64,000 nucleotides of DNA from Macellibacteroides fermentans (GCF_013409575.1 NZ_JACCCY010000001.1:248001-312000), one strand, 5' to 3'; shown: positions 16,299-26,245, counted from the stretch's first letter. Notes: a model not told the origin generated them from the sequence alone. Numbers and translations: made by a program.

Positions 16299-16745
16299 AT
16301 GATACTTGATACTTTATCAAATTCTTCGCGCATTGAAAACCTGCATCCTTTATTTAAAAGAGCATTTGAATATATAAAGTCGACCGATTTTTCTTCAATG
16401 GAAGATGGTAAAATTATTTTAGAAGAGCACAATCTTACGGTAACAATCACAAGTATTTTTGGTAAAACGAAAGAGGAAGCGAGCATCGAAACTCATAAAA
16501 AATACATCGACATCCAGTTCCCATTATTAGGGGTCGAAAAAATAGGATGGAAAGGCGGTAGCGAACTTAATGATGTATCTATACCTTACAACGAGGAAAA
16601 AGACATTACCTTTTACGTTGATAAACCAACTGCATATACCAAAATATATCCTGGTCAGTTTGTTATCTATTTCCCCGAAGACGGACATGCACCAGGTATC
16701 GGACAAGGTGTTATCCGCAAAGGAATAGTTAAAGTTCTTCTATAA
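16299..16745 (+). CDS. YhcH/YjgK/YiaL family protein
   Basis: A cupin-fold protein of about 148 residues from the ATG at 16299; the frame stays open 66 nt further upstream, but that extension has no homology-like features and the family starts here. Recognisable segments are ETHKKYIDIQFPLLG and the FVIYFPEDGHAPGIG loop with the conserved acid and His residues. E. coli relatives belong to sialic-acid and sugar-acid operons and are considered anomerases or isomerases (NanQ for YhcH). Here the gene stands alone, so its sugar is unknown. Confidence 0.85.
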   Translation: MILDTLSNSSRIENLHPLFKRAFEYIKSTDFSSMEDGKIILEEHNLTVTITSIFGKTKEEASIETHKKYIDIQFPLLGVEKIGWKGGSELNDVSIPYNEEKDITFYVDKPTAYTKIYPGQFVIYFPEDGHAPGIGQGVIRKGIVKVLL

Positions 16746-16849
16746 AACAGTTTATGCAGAACTTTTATCTATCTTCGTGTATTTTATTATTGAAAAAGTG
16801 TATAGATTGAGCACTTTGTTTTTTATGAAAACTATTTTATTTCAGCAAT

Positions 16850-18514
16850 ATGGAGAATCGTTTTTTAGGTTTAATAGAGACTAGCATTAAGAATCATTGG
16901 GATTTACCTGCTTTCTCCGATTATGAAGGGCATACCTATCATTACAAAGATGTTGCCCGTCGAATTGAAAAGTTCCACATCATTCTTGAACATGCGGGAA
17001 TAAAAAAAGGGGATAAAGTAGCCTTAGTTGGACGTAATTCGTCAAACTGGGCTATCTGTTTTTTTGGGATTCTTGCTTATGGAGCTGTAGCTGTTCCTAT
17101 TTTACACGATTTTAAACCGGATAATATACATCATATCGTTAATCATTCCGAATCTAAAGCTGTTCTCGCAGCAAATAGTAATTGGGAAAATATGAATGAT
17201 GCAAAAATGCCGGATGTCAAGCTTTTTATGATGCTTGACAATTTTTCAGTAATTAAATCGAAAAACAAGGAAACTTTTACTGTTCGCGAACGGATTAACG
17301 AATACTTTGGAAAGAAATACCCAAGGTCATTTACTTCGGCAGATGTAAAGTATCATGTAGAAAAGCCGGAAGAACTGGCTGTTCTCAATTACACTTCCGG
17401 TACAACAAGTTTTTCGAAAGGAGTAATGATCCCTTACCGTAGCTTGTGGAGTAATACGCAATATGCCTACGATAATATCCCATTTATACATGCGGGCGAC
17501 AACTTTGTATGCATGCTTCCAATGGCGCATATGTACGGTCTGGCTTTCGAAATATTAAATGGGATTAACAAGGGTTGCCATATCCATTTCCTTACCCGTA
17601 CTCCTTCGCCCAGGATCATTGCAGAATCCTTCATGAATATAAAGCCTACACTTATTCTGGCTGTTCCTCTTATTATCGAGAAATTAATAAAGAGTAAGGT
17701 GTTTCCTGAACTGGAAAAGCCCCTTACCCGTTTTCTTCTAAAAGTTCCTTTTATTGAGAAGAAGTTACTTGAAATAGTTGCAGCAAAACTAACCGCTTCT
17801 TTTGGTGGTAATTTCAAACAAATAGTAATTGGTGGTGCCGGACTGAATAAGGATGTAGAAAACTTCTTACGGTCTATTAATTTCCCATATACAGTTGGAT
17901 ATGGTATGACCGAGTGTGGTCCGTTAATTGCATATGAGCAATGGGACACATACAAAGCGGGCTCCTGCGGACGTGTTGTAGACAGAATGGAGGCAAAAAT
18001 TGACTCTGAAGATCCAGTAAATGCTGTAGGTGAAATATTGGTTCGTGGAACCAACGTGATGTTAGGATACTATAAAAATCCGGAAGCTACGAAATCCAGT
18101 TTTACCAAAGATGGCTGGTTACGTACCGGCGACTTAGGTACTATTGATGAAGATGGTTTTATTTACATTAAAGGCCGTAGCAAAACAATGATTTTAGGGC
18201 CATCCGGACAAAACATCTATCCTGAAGAGATAGAACAACAGCTAAATAACATGGCCTACGTTGCAGAATCGCTTATAGTTTCTCAAAACGGCAAATTAGT
18301 TGCATTGATTTATCCGGATTGGGAGCAGGTAGATAAACAGGGCATCGATCACAATAAAATAGAGATTCTGATGCAGGAGAATATAAAAGACCTGAATGAA
18401 TTGTTACCTGGATATTCTAAGATATCGGGAATTAAGATGTATCAGGAAGAATTCGAAAAGACGCCTAAAAGAAGTATCAAGCGATACCTTTACCAGCCGG
18501 CTGAGAATAATTGA
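16850..18514 (+). CDS. AMP-dependent acyl-CoA synthetase (long-chain fatty acid type)
   Basis: A 554-residue adenylate-forming enzyme. It shows the P-loop YTSGTTSFSKGV (near residue 181), the GYGMTECGP adenine-binding motif near 354, the GWLRTGDLG motif near 418 and the GRSKTMI hinge. A C-terminal KTPKRSIKRYLY contains the catalytic Lys region. Such FadD-like enzymes activate fatty acids to acyl-CoA or acyl-AMP, usually at the inner membrane. In Bacteroidales this gene is common and probably salvages fatty acids. It ends at a strong terminator shared with the convergent gene. Confidence 0.85.
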   Translation: MENRFLGLIETSIKNHWDLPAFSDYEGHTYHYKDVARRIEKFHIILEHAGIKKGDKVALVGRNSSNWAICFFGILAYGAVAVPILHDFKPDNIHHIVNHSESKAVLAANSNWENMNDAKMPDVKLFMMLDNFSVIKSKNKETFTVRERINEYFGKKYPRSFTSADVKYHVEKPEELAVLNYTSGTTSFSKGVMIPYRSLWSNTQYAYDNIPFIHAGDNFVCMLPMAHMYGLAFEILNGINKGCHIHFLTRTPSPRIIAESFMNIKPTLILAVPLIIEKLIKSKVFPELEKPLTRFLLKVPFIEKKLLEIVAAKLTASFGGNFKQIVIGGAGLNKDVENFLRSINFPYTVGYGMTECGPLIAYEQWDTYKAGSCGRVVDRMEAKIDSEDPVNAVGEILVRGTNVMLGYYKNPEATKSSFTKDGWLRTGDLGTIDEDGFIYIKGRSKTMILGPSGQNIYPEEIEQQLNNMAYVAESLIVSQNGKLVALIYPDWEQVDKQGIDHNKIEILMQENIKDLNELLPGYSKISGIKMYQEEFEKTPKRSIKRYLYQPAENN

Positions 18515-18546
18515 TTCACATCGAGATATCAGATCTTATAAAAAGG

Positions 18547-18580
18547 AAAGGGCGCTCCAACAAGAGCGCCCTTTTTATTG
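18547..18580. terminator. Bidirectional-looking terminator
   Basis: Perfect 11-bp stem AAAGGGCGCTC/GAGCGCCCTTT, loop CAACAA, followed by TTATT on the plus strand. It separates the acyl-CoA synthetase (+) from the outer-membrane protein gene (-). Confidence 0.85.
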
Positions 18581-18600
18581 GGTAAAATAAGTCAAAAACA

Positions 18601-19074
18601 CTAAAAATTATAGGCTATCCGAACGGCAGCCATAGCTTGATCGAAATCTTGTATCAAATTATACTTCATCTCCAAGCCAACAGTTAAATCTCTGGAAGCA
18701 TATACTTCTCCACCAAGACCGATGTTGACACCAAGACGGGTTGCATCCCAATCGCGGCCAGCTTCCCAAAATGAAAGGCTGACTCCACCTAAAGGATAAA
18801 AACCGAATGAAGGATCTAATTTAACAACATAGTGAGCATTAAAATCAAGCGCCCATGCACTTAATCCACCATGCTTCATCAAATGCGTTAAAGAAGGAGC
18901 GATACGCACATCATCTGACACATTGTAGCGATAATCAATTCCTACTGTCGTATTATCGGAATCAAGCGCATAACCCACACTCAAACCTACCGAAGAGGCT
19001 CCTTGTTGAGCAAAAACACCACCCACCGTCATTACAGCAAACAGAAACACTAAAACTACTTTTTTCATACTCAT
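18601..19074 (-). CDS. Outer-membrane beta-barrel protein, small
   Basis: A 157-residue protein with a classical signal peptide (Lys-rich start, hydrophobic core, cleavage after VFAQ near residue 22). The mature part alternates hydrophobic and polar residues in strand-length runs (SVGLSVGYAL, VGIDYRYNV, LGVNIGLGGEVY) and ends in a C-terminal aromatic (IAYNF), the usual signature of an eight-stranded outer-membrane barrel. Specific function unknown; transcribed alone. Confidence 0.8.
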   Translation of the reverse strand: MSMKKVVLVFLFAVMTVGGVFAQQGASSVGLSVGYALDSDNTTVGIDYRYNVSDDVRIAPSLTHLMKHGGLSAWALDFNAHYVVKLDPSFGFYPLGGVSLSFWEAGRDWDATRLGVNIGLGGEVYASRDLTVGLEMKYNLIQDFDQAMAAVRIAYNF

Positions 19075-19121
19075 CTTTTTTAAAAGTTTTACCCAATATT
19101 AAAAACACTATTTATATAACC

Positions 19122-20759
19122 TTATTTTACTTTCAATCGTTCACCGGCACTGTTAACAATGCTGCGATAGTAAGTCTCGTCGTAACCTGGGAAATTGGGA
19201 GAAGCAGATAAGCCATAGCCATTTTGCATGAATTTTCCGTTCACCTCTTTTTTCACGTTACCATCTATATACTTCACAACCAAATATTCACCCAATTGTT
19301 TCCAACGAGCGGTACTACGGTTCGCTTCGGTTGTACTATACCATGTAAGAAACTTTACAGCCTCCTCCGGATTCTTTGCATACATATCTGCAGCAGCCTT
19401 ATCAATTGACGGTTGCATAGCTTCGAATCCAAGTTCCAATTCTTTCTGAACAGGCTTGATATCTTCAATCATGAAACTGTACTTGCTGTAAGCCATATTT
19501 GCTACCCAGTTATGAATCCAGAAAGCGGAAGTCCAGGAGAAGGTCATCATATCGCCGTTACCCACCCGGAAACATTCCGGAGTTTCTTTGATTGAGCCAT
19601 ACATAGGCGTAAAAACAGCTGTTGCGGCATCATCCACACCAAACCAAAGCACCCCTCCTATTGCATCCGGCAACCAATTACGTAATTGAGCACATAGAAC
19701 GAAACCAGTCTGCTGAGTTGCGATGGCACGCTCATTTACATACTCCTGACCGTCAACTTTAAAAGTCATAGGTCTCCAACGATATGGCACTTTATATGGG
19801 CCCATACCGGCATCATTCGTCATACAGAATTCTGTTCCTTCATAATGATCTCGCATTCCGTTCTTTACATCCTGCAAGGTAAGTTTTCTATCTGCTTTAA
19901 CATACAAAGGCATTGGTTTATCAGATTCTCCCTTCAAAAATGGAAGATAAGCATCCAAGCTCTTATCATATTTACGCATAAAAGCCCAAACACGAGCCTC
20001 ACAGCCTCTTAATGCACTAAAATCATAGGGACAATAAGCTTTCGTAAAGCTGAAATCTTTATCTTTTCCATTGAAGTATCCTTTTTCTCTTGCAAAAGAA
20101 ACTACATCCGGAGAATACATACAGTTTTCTTTGTCGTCGAATGGAATCTGGTGAATCCGGGATTGGTTGGCATGAGCCGAGATACAGTCGTCCGGGATAC
20201 GGATAGCAACCCACACAGCTCCTTTATTACCTACACCTTTACCGATCATTTCCATAATCCAGGCTTCGTTCTTATCGGCAATAGAAAAAGACTCGCCGCT
20301 GCTGTAATATCCGTGTTCTTTTACAAGTGAAGTCATGATATGAATTGCCTCGCGTGCCGATTTAGCCCGTTGAAGCGCAACATATATTAAACTTCCGTAG
20401 TCCATTATACCGGTTGAATCTTCCAACTCCGGACGTCCACCGAAAGTACTTTCGGTTATTGCGACTTGGTGTTCATTCATATTTCCAACCACATTATAGG
20501 TTTCTTCAACCTGGGGAATTTTTCCTAATGGCTTGTTGGAATCCCATTCGCGAATTTCCAACATGGATCCTTTAGGCCACTTCGCAGCCGGCCAATGATA
20601 CAACTCACCATATAGGTTATGCGAATCGGCAGCATAAGTAATCATTACGGAGCCATCAGCCGAGGCTTTTTTCCCTACTAAGAAACTGGTACAAGCATCA
20701 GACGTTGTAGCAGTTAAAAGGGCTGCGCATGCAGCCAGAACCATCCATTTTCTTTTCAT
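19122..20759 (-). CDS. C69-family dipeptidase (secreted)
   Basis: From the ATG at 20759 the product is 545 residues: a signal peptide (MKRKWMVLAACAALL) followed directly by DACTSFLVGKKAS. In peptidase family C69 (Ntn hydrolases such as lactococcal PepD) the catalytic Cys becomes the N-terminus of the mature chain, and the Cys here at about residue 23 right after the signal-peptide region fits that. The frame extends 45 nt upstream but would bury the signal peptide, so that start was rejected. It cleaves dipeptides, probably in the periplasm. nhaD ends 10 nt upstream, so they may be co-transcribed. Confidence 0.87.
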   Translation of the reverse strand: MKRKWMVLAACAALLTATTSDACTSFLVGKKASADGSVMITYAADSHNLYGELYHWPAAKWPKGSMLEIREWDSNKPLGKIPQVEETYNVVGNMNEHQVAITESTFGGRPELEDSTGIMDYGSLIYVALQRAKSAREAIHIMTSLVKEHGYYSSGESFSIADKNEAWIMEMIGKGVGNKGAVWVAIRIPDDCISAHANQSRIHQIPFDDKENCMYSPDVVSFAREKGYFNGKDKDFSFTKAYCPYDFSALRGCEARVWAFMRKYDKSLDAYLPFLKGESDKPMPLYVKADRKLTLQDVKNGMRDHYEGTEFCMTNDAGMGPYKVPYRWRPMTFKVDGQEYVNERAIATQQTGFVLCAQLRNWLPDAIGGVLWFGVDDAATAVFTPMYGSIKETPECFRVGNGDMMTFSWTSAFWIHNWVANMAYSKYSFMIEDIKPVQKELELGFEAMQPSIDKAAADMYAKNPEEAVKFLTWYSTTEANRSTARWKQLGEYLVVKYIDGNVKKEVNGKFMQNGYGLSASPNFPGYDETYYRSIVNSAGERLKVK

Positions 20760-20769
20760 TATATAATCA

Positions 20770-22176
20770 TTAAATAAAAAACAATATATACGTTCCTGCA
20801 CCACAAAGATAGCCGATTAACGCAAGAATAGAAAAACGTTTTGTATAGTACATAAAATCTATTTTTTCAAGTCCCATAACGGTAACTCCGGTAGCAGAAC
20901 CGATAATCAAGATACTACCTCCTGTTACGGCACAATAAGATAAAAATGTCCAGAAATCTCCATCGCAGATGAATGACATCAAGTAGGGAGTCAATTCACT
21001 TGTTTGTTGTACAACGGGGTACATACCTATTGTTGCCGCAACAAGGGCTACGTTATCCACTCCGGAAGACAGAAGACCTATCAAAAAGCTAATCAGCAAC
21101 GGCTCGTGCACATGCTGATCCAGATAAGCAGACATCAGCCCCAGTTGTCCGGAAGTCTCCAAAGCTCCTACTGACATCAGTATCCCAAGGAAAAAGAATA
21201 CGGTAGAAAGATCAATATTAGGAAGTAAACTGGAAATACGAAGCTTATCTGTCTCCTCCATCTGATTTAATCGGCTATACATGATGTCTGTATAAAACCA
21301 AAGTATAACCAATCCCAACAATACACCTAAGAAAGGAGGTAAGCCGGTTAACATCTGAAACACAGGAACAAGGGCAAGAGATAGAACGCCGATAATAAAT
21401 ATTGTACGTCTTGAGCGAATAGGAATTTGAGGATACTCGTCTTTTTCTTCTACGCTTTTAAGTCTTAATATTGCGCCCTTTTTAAACAGCCAAAAGTGGG
21501 CAATAGTAAGTGGAACCAGCATATTTATCAAAGCAGGAATGAATAGGTGCGTAATTTGATGACTAGCTGTAATATTCTTACCTACCCATAATAAGATGGT
21601 TGTTACATCACCGATTGGAGACCAGGATCCTCCTGCATTAGCAGCAATAATTACCATGCATGCATACTTTAATCTATCTGTCCTGTCAGGGACCAACTTC
21701 CTTAATACAGCAAGCAGCACAATGGCAGCTGCCAGATTATCAAGAAGTGCTGAGAAGAAAAAGGCTGAAAAACTGATAGTCCATAATAATCTTCGTTTAT
21801 GAGTAGTGGTGAGATAACTTGTCATCGATTTAAAACCACCATGTTTGTCTACAATGTCTACAATCAACATTGAACACATTACGAAGAACAGTGTTTCAGA
21901 AACATTTCCTAAATGATAAACAATAGATCGGTTCGTAATAAAATCAATAAACTGATCTGTGATTGGTTTTAAAGCTATCTCCGGATTTTTAGTAAGAAAT
22001 TCCTGAAACAACGGACTATTTCTCTCAACAAAAATTGAATAGGCATCGTACATCAGAATCATCCATAAGGATATGGCCATAAACAAAGCTACTGCCGCTT
22101 TATTAATTTTAATCTTATCCTCCAACGCAATGAGCAGAATCCCTGAAACAAAGATTATAGGCATTAAAATAAACAT
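20770..22176 (-). CDS. nhaD: NhaD-family Na+/H+ antiporter
   Basis: A 468-residue membrane protein with about 12-13 helices and the ion-transporter superfamily repeat. The segments NAGGSWSPIGDVTTILLWVG and SSGVDNVALVAATIGM are the paired conserved Asp/Asn-containing half-helix motifs of NhaD antiporters. It exchanges sodium (or lithium) for protons across the inner membrane and supports pH and salt homeostasis. The dipeptidase follows 10 nt downstream. Confidence 0.88.
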   Translation of the reverse strand: MFILMPIIFVSGILLIALEDKIKINKAAVALFMAISLWMILMYDAYSIFVERNSPLFQEFLTKNPEIALKPITDQFIDFITNRSIVYHLGNVSETLFFVMCSMLIVDIVDKHGGFKSMTSYLTTTHKRRLLWTISFSAFFFSALLDNLAAAIVLLAVLRKLVPDRTDRLKYACMVIIAANAGGSWSPIGDVTTILLWVGKNITASHQITHLFIPALINMLVPLTIAHFWLFKKGAILRLKSVEEKDEYPQIPIRSRRTIFIIGVLSLALVPVFQMLTGLPPFLGVLLGLVILWFYTDIMYSRLNQMEETDKLRISSLLPNIDLSTVFFFLGILMSVGALETSGQLGLMSAYLDQHVHEPLLISFLIGLLSSGVDNVALVAATIGMYPVVQQTSELTPYLMSFICDGDFWTFLSYCAVTGGSILIIGSATGVTVMGLEKIDFMYYTKRFSILALIGYLCGAGTYILFFI

Positions 22177-22273
22177 AGAATATCCTTATTTAAGTTTCTT
22201 TTTATCAATAACTATAGCTTTCGGCAATTCAAGATGAAAAACCGAATAAAATATCGAAATTACAGAGGAGAAA

Positions 22274-23113
22274 TTATAACAATCCGTATAAGTAACTAAT
22301 CTCTTCCGCCCAGATTGTCTCGTCCGGAGTTTCAAGAATCATAGGGATATTATCAAAACGCGGGTCATTCATCAGCATTTTGAAAGTTGTTAATCCCATT
22401 AAACCCTTCCCGATGCTATCATGACGATCCACCTTAGACGCTAAGTCCTTTTTTGAATCATTAATATGCATACCTCTAAGATATGAAAATCCAATTATTT
22501 TATCGAATTTATCAAAAGTATCAATAAATCCTTCGGTTGTTTTAATGTCGTATCCTGCAGCCAAAGTATGGGCAGTATCGATACAAACGCCTACTCTGCT
22601 CTTATCTTCGACCCGATCAATTATATGGGCTATCTGTTCGAAAGTATGACCTAAATTGGTTCCTTGTCCGGCTGTATTCTCAATAACAGCAGTAACACCG
22701 CTGGTCTGATTTAAAGCTTCATTTATTGACTCTGCGATACGATCCAGGCAATCGTCGATCGGGAATGCGTTAAGATGGCTCCCCGGATGAAAATTCAACC
22801 GATCTAATCCCAGTTGTTCACAACGCTGCATCTCGTCCAAAAAAGCTTCTCTCGATTTAGCCAACCCTTCGGCTTCAGGATGGCCCAGGTTTATAAGATA
22901 GCTATCGTGAGGTAAGATTTGGGAAGGAAGATATCCGTACGCTGCACATCTCTCTTTAAAAAGGTCGATACTGCGGGAAGTTAAAGGAGATGACTTCCAC
23001 TGACGTTGATTTCTTGTAAAAAGGGCAAATGCTTTTGCCCCTATCTCGTGTGCATTTAGCGGTGCATTTTCTACACCGCCAGATGCACTTACATGTGCTC
23101 CAATATATTTCAT
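22274..23113 (-). CDS. nfo: Deoxyribonuclease IV (AP endonuclease)
   Basis: A 279-residue TIM-barrel endonuclease IV of base-excision repair that nicks DNA at abasic sites with three zinc ions. All three family signatures are present: the FHPGSHL segment, [13 protein letters not shown] and [20 protein letters not shown]. Length is standard. The SIMPL gene ends 3 nt upstream of its start, so the two are one transcript. Confidence 0.96.
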   Translation of the reverse strand: MKYIGAHVSASGGVENAPLNAHEIGAKAFALFTRNQRQWKSSPLTSRSIDLFKERCAAYGYLPSQILPHDSYLINLGHPEAEGLAKSREAFLDEMQRCEQLGLDRLNFHPGSHLNAFPIDDCLDRIAESINEALNQTSGVTAVIENTAGQGTNLGHTFEQIAHIIDRVEDKSRVGVCIDTAHTLAAGYDIKTTEGFIDTFDKFDKIIGFSYLRGMHINDSKKDLASKVDRHDSIGKGLMGLTTFKMLMNDPRFDNIPMILETPDETIWAEEISYLYGLL

Positions 23114-23116
23114 CTT

Positions 23117-23830
23117 TTAGTCTTTTAAATAATAATCGACAGTCGTTACCACCCTTACACTTTTAATATACGGAGTGTTGGCATCTCTGTCTGAAATTGT
23201 AAATTGTCCCTGATTGGCTGTGCGAATCTTGCCCAGTTCGCTATCCGAATCCGCAGCAAACTTTTCGGCAGATGCCCTTGCATTTTTAGTGGCTTCCTCA
23301 ATCATTTGAGGCTTAATATCATTCAGTCCTGTAAAAAGAAACTGGGTGGAGAATCTATAATCGCCGCCAGTAATTGCAATTCCTTGTTTAAGCAGGTCAC
23401 TTTGTCTGATCATGAGTCCCCTTACCAAATCTACCTTGCTTGAGGATACGGTAAGTACGCAAGTAACGTTGTAACGATAAGCAACATTTTCATTGGTATA
23501 GCGTTCGGCCTTCATATCTATAATTTCGGGAGCTGCAACTGATACCTCGGTCGAATCAATGCCATTAGTGCTCAGAAAATCTTTAATTGCCTTAGTTTGA
23601 TTCTCCATTGTAACATACAATGCCGGCAGATCATTACCGATATTTTTAAACATTAGCGGCCAAATAACATGATTTGCTTTAACTTCCATCTCAGCTAATC
23701 CTTTAACAGAAACTACCCGTTCCTTATCTTTGAATCCATCAATTGCCGATTTAATACATAATCCCAATAAAACTAATCCAACGGCAACCAGTAATCCGGC
23801 AATTGCCATTCCTTTCGATTTGTCTTCCAT
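23117..23830 (-). CDS. SIMPL-domain (DUF541) protein
   Basis: A 237-residue protein anchored by one N-terminal helix (residues about 10-28) with a SIMPL/DUF541 domain exposed to the periplasm. The start of the domain VVSVKGLAEMEVKAN and the end NTPYIKSVRVVTTVDYYL are typical. Relatives (BP26/OMP28, YggE) form oligomeric rings and are linked to oxidative-stress resistance. It is followed after 3 nt by nfo, suggesting a shared stress role. Confidence 0.82.
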   Translation of the reverse strand: MEDKSKGMAIAGLLVAVGLVLLGLCIKSAIDGFKDKERVVSVKGLAEMEVKANHVIWPLMFKNIGNDLPALYVTMENQTKAIKDFLSTNGIDSTEVSVAAPEIIDMKAERYTNENVAYRYNVTCVLTVSSSKVDLVRGLMIRQSDLLKQGIAITGGDYRFSTQFLFTGLNDIKPQMIEEATKNARASAEKFAADSDSELGKIRTANQGQFTISDRDANTPYIKSVRVVTTVDYYLKD

Positions 23831-23980
23831 TATTCTTAAGATTTGAAAAAGTTAATAAGATAATCAATCTATATGATTCATCACTAAAACAAGTCTGCAA
23901 AAAAGAAAGTTTATTATTATAAAAAATAAGCTATACTATAGCATATAGTTGCAAAGGAAATAAAACATTACCATCTGAAC

Positions 23981-24014
23981 AAAAAAAGCTGCACTTTTTT
24001 ATGAGTGCAGCTTT
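23981..24014 (-). terminator. Terminator of the arginine decarboxylase gene
   Basis: Perfect 11-bp stem AAAGCTGCACT/AGTGCAGCTTT with an 8-nt loop; on the minus strand it is followed by a T run (about seven). Confidence 0.85.
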
Positions 24015-24041
24015 GTATTGATATTTATTATGCTTCGTGTT

Positions 24042-24581
24042 TTATTCCTTTATCACGGGTTGAAGAAAATCAACAAAGCAAAGAGCAGCTAACGCTGTTC
24101 CATATCTTTTTTCGATGGTTATACCTTCAGTAATAAAGTTTAGTTCACCTAAGTAATACTTACCGTAAGTTTTCTGATGCAAGTCGTTGATAACGCGAAT
24201 CAATCTTGATTCAAGCTCTTCAATACGATAGCGGCCACTAACTTCACAAACCAAAGCACCTAACTTCTCATCAAAGTTTTCATCTTTGTACATCCAGGCA
24301 TAAACAACACCTGCAGAAACAAACTCATCCTGATATCCGTGAGATACAGCCATGATGGTTTTCATTTCCGAACCAAATGGAGGAAGATCAATTTCGTCCA
24401 TGGTTACCAAATGAGCAGTTGCAGGTATAACAGACGAATACGTCATGATATTAAAGTCTGAGATACCGGCATCATAAAGAGCCATGTGGTAAGAACCTGC
24501 ATGCTTTTCAAGATCAGACTCCCCACTTCCCTTTGTAATAAAAAAGGTGTTTGGAATTAAATTACCAACTTTCTTAACCAT
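24042..24581 (-). CDS. Pyruvoyl-dependent arginine decarboxylase
   Basis: A 179-residue PvlArgDC-type protein, converting arginine to agmatine and CO2. The enzyme cleaves itself between two serines to make a pyruvoyl group; the pair here is Ser49-Ser50 in MTYSSVIP. Other features are ITKGSGESD near the N-terminus, the FGSEM segment, GALVCEVSG near residue 110 and the YGTALAAL end. Length fits the archaeal/chlamydial family. It is a single-gene unit with a strong terminator. Agmatine could feed polyamine synthesis, consistent with nspC at 41823. Confidence 0.9.
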   Translation of the reverse strand: MVKKVGNLIPNTFFITKGSGESDLEKHAGSYHMALYDAGISDFNIMTYSSVIPATAHLVTMDEIDLPPFGSEMKTIMAVSHGYQDEFVSAGVVYAWMYKDENFDEKLGALVCEVSGRYRIEELESRLIRVINDLHQKTYGKYYLGELNFITEGITIEKRYGTALAALCFVDFLQPVIKE

Positions 24582-24761
24582 CTACAAAATACTTTTTTAC
24601 TTATTAATAAATGCTTTGAGCCTGCAAAAATAGGAACTTCTTTCCGATAAAACACATTTAAATCCTGAAAAAAACATGTCCGGGCTCAATAATTTAATTT
24701 TTGACCAGCAATAATGTGTGAAGAGTATCTTAAAATCTGATTTTAGTAACGATTCTGCACA

Positions 24762-25406
24762 TTACTTCTCAACTTTGGCATGAATAGTACGAACACTGAA
24801 AACCTCGTCGTAGGCAATATTGCCGTTGCCTTCCTTCAATATTATCTCAAAATCGGCTAATCCGGTTTTAAGTGTAGGTAAAGCAGTAACTGCAACTGAA
24901 TATCGAACCGACTCATCAGAATCAATTCTGCCGATTGGTACGGGATCTGATAAAACCAACTCTCCTGCCCCATTCTTCTTATTAAGAACTGCCCTCACAT
25001 CAATTGCGGGAACAGCAGACTCATTAACAATAACGAAGGTAATCTTGCAAAGTTCGCCGGCATCTATGCCTTCATTATTATTTTCATCTTCCAGAATTAT
25101 TTCGGTAACGACCAGCTTTGCTCTCTCCTGAAGAGGCATCTCTTGTATCCTATTCCTGTTTCGGGAAGTATTATCTTCAGCTACGACCATTACTCCTGCA
25201 GCGGTTCCAACAATAGACCCGATAGATGAACCTACAAAAGCTCCGTGCCTTCCACCCATACTTTCTCCAATAAACAACCCGGCAACACTACCGATGGCAT
25301 TTCCGGTGTTAGCTGCAAAAATTGTTCTTGATGTTTGATCCATGGTCGCACAAGCAGAAAACAATAAAAGCGAAAAGAATAGAAAGAATGCAAACAACTT
25401 GTTCAT
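24762..25406 (-). CDS. Glycine-zipper lipoprotein, function unknown
   Basis: A 214-residue lipoprotein: hydrophobic leader with lipobox LLFSAC, Cys near residue 19. Residues about 33-76 form a glycine-zipper stretch (GNAIGSVAGLFIGESMGG, then GSSIGSIVGTAAGV) of the kind that packs within membranes. Residues about 97-210 look like a beta-sandwich, including a DENNNEGIDAGE turn and VNESAVPAIDVRAVL, similar in style to CARDB-like domains. The combination suggests an envelope protein; no function is assigned. Confidence 0.7.
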   Translation of the reverse strand: MNKLFAFFLFFSLLLFSACATMDQTSRTIFAANTGNAIGSVAGLFIGESMGGRHGAFVGSSIGSIVGTAAGVMVVAEDNTSRNRNRIQEMPLQERAKLVVTEIILEDENNNEGIDAGELCKITFVIVNESAVPAIDVRAVLNKKNGAGELVLSDPVPIGRIDSDESVRYSVAVTALPTLKTGLADFEIILKEGNGNIAYDEVFSVRTIHAKVEK

Positions 25407-25669
25407 ACTTACTTATACTTTCAGATTTATACTTCAAAGATACGTACCATCTCTTAATTTAACAACAGAAGCACGTTAAAAGACAATAGACTGTCTACAA
25501 AAAACATTAACAATTCAATATTTTTTACTCAACTAACCGAACAAAACTGCGACATGCCATGTTGTAACTATAAAACAATTAAAACATATTAGCTATGCTT
25601 ACACTATGTCTTAGCTTACTGTTGCTAATTTCACCCAATAGTCAAATAACAGATAAAAACGAAAAAGTT

Positions 25670-26245
25670 ATGAAATTTGAATTAGTATCATTGCCTTACG
25701 CCACCGATGCGTTGGCACCTGTAATTGGTAAAGCTACCATTGAATTCCATCATGGTAAGCACCTACTGGCTTATGTAAACAATTTAAACAACCTTATCCC
25801 CGGAACAAAATTTGAAAATGCGGATCTTGAGACAATCGTAAAAGAATCGGATGGCGCTATTTTCAACAACGCAGGTCAGGTGTTAAACCATAATCTCTAC
25901 TTTACACAATTTTCTCCTAAGGGAGGCGGAAAACCCAGCGGTGCGTTAGCAAAAGCTATTGACGACCAGTGGGGTTCTTTCGAAGAATTCCAAAAAGAAT
26001 TTGTTAATGGCGGCGTAACACAGTTTGGTTCAGGCTGGGTATGGCTTGCAAAAGATAAAGATGGAAAACTATTCATCACAAAGGAATCTAATGCAGGTAA
26101 CCCTGTAACAAAAGGTCTTACTCCTATTTTGGGATTCGACGTATGGGAACACTCTTACTATTTGGATTATCAAAACCGCCGTGCCGACCACCTGGCCGAA
26201 CTTTGGAAAATTGTTGATTGGAGTGTTGTTGAGAAAAGATATTAA
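25670..26245 (+). CDS. sodB: Superoxide dismutase (Fe/Mn)
   Basis: A 191-residue Fe/Mn superoxide dismutase starting MKFELVSLPYATDAL, the usual cytoplasmic start in this phylum. Metal ligands are the His in IEFHHGKH, the His in LNHNLYF, and the Asp and His in DVWEHSYYLDYQNRR. The same frame opens at 25595 and would add MLTLCLSLLLLISPN and ten more residues, resembling an export signal without basic residues; I prefer 25670 but the longer form is possible. It dismutates superoxide and fits the oxygen-tolerance theme of the Bat genes nearby. Confidence 0.93.
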   Translation: MKFELVSLPYATDALAPVIGKATIEFHHGKHLLAYVNNLNNLIPGTKFENADLETIVKESDGAIFNNAGQVLNHNLYFTQFSPKGGGKPSGALAKAIDDQWGSFEEFQKEFVNGGVTQFGSGWVWLAKDKDGKLFITKESNAGNPVTKGLTPILGFDVWEHSYYLDYQNRRADHLAELWKIVDWSVVEKRY

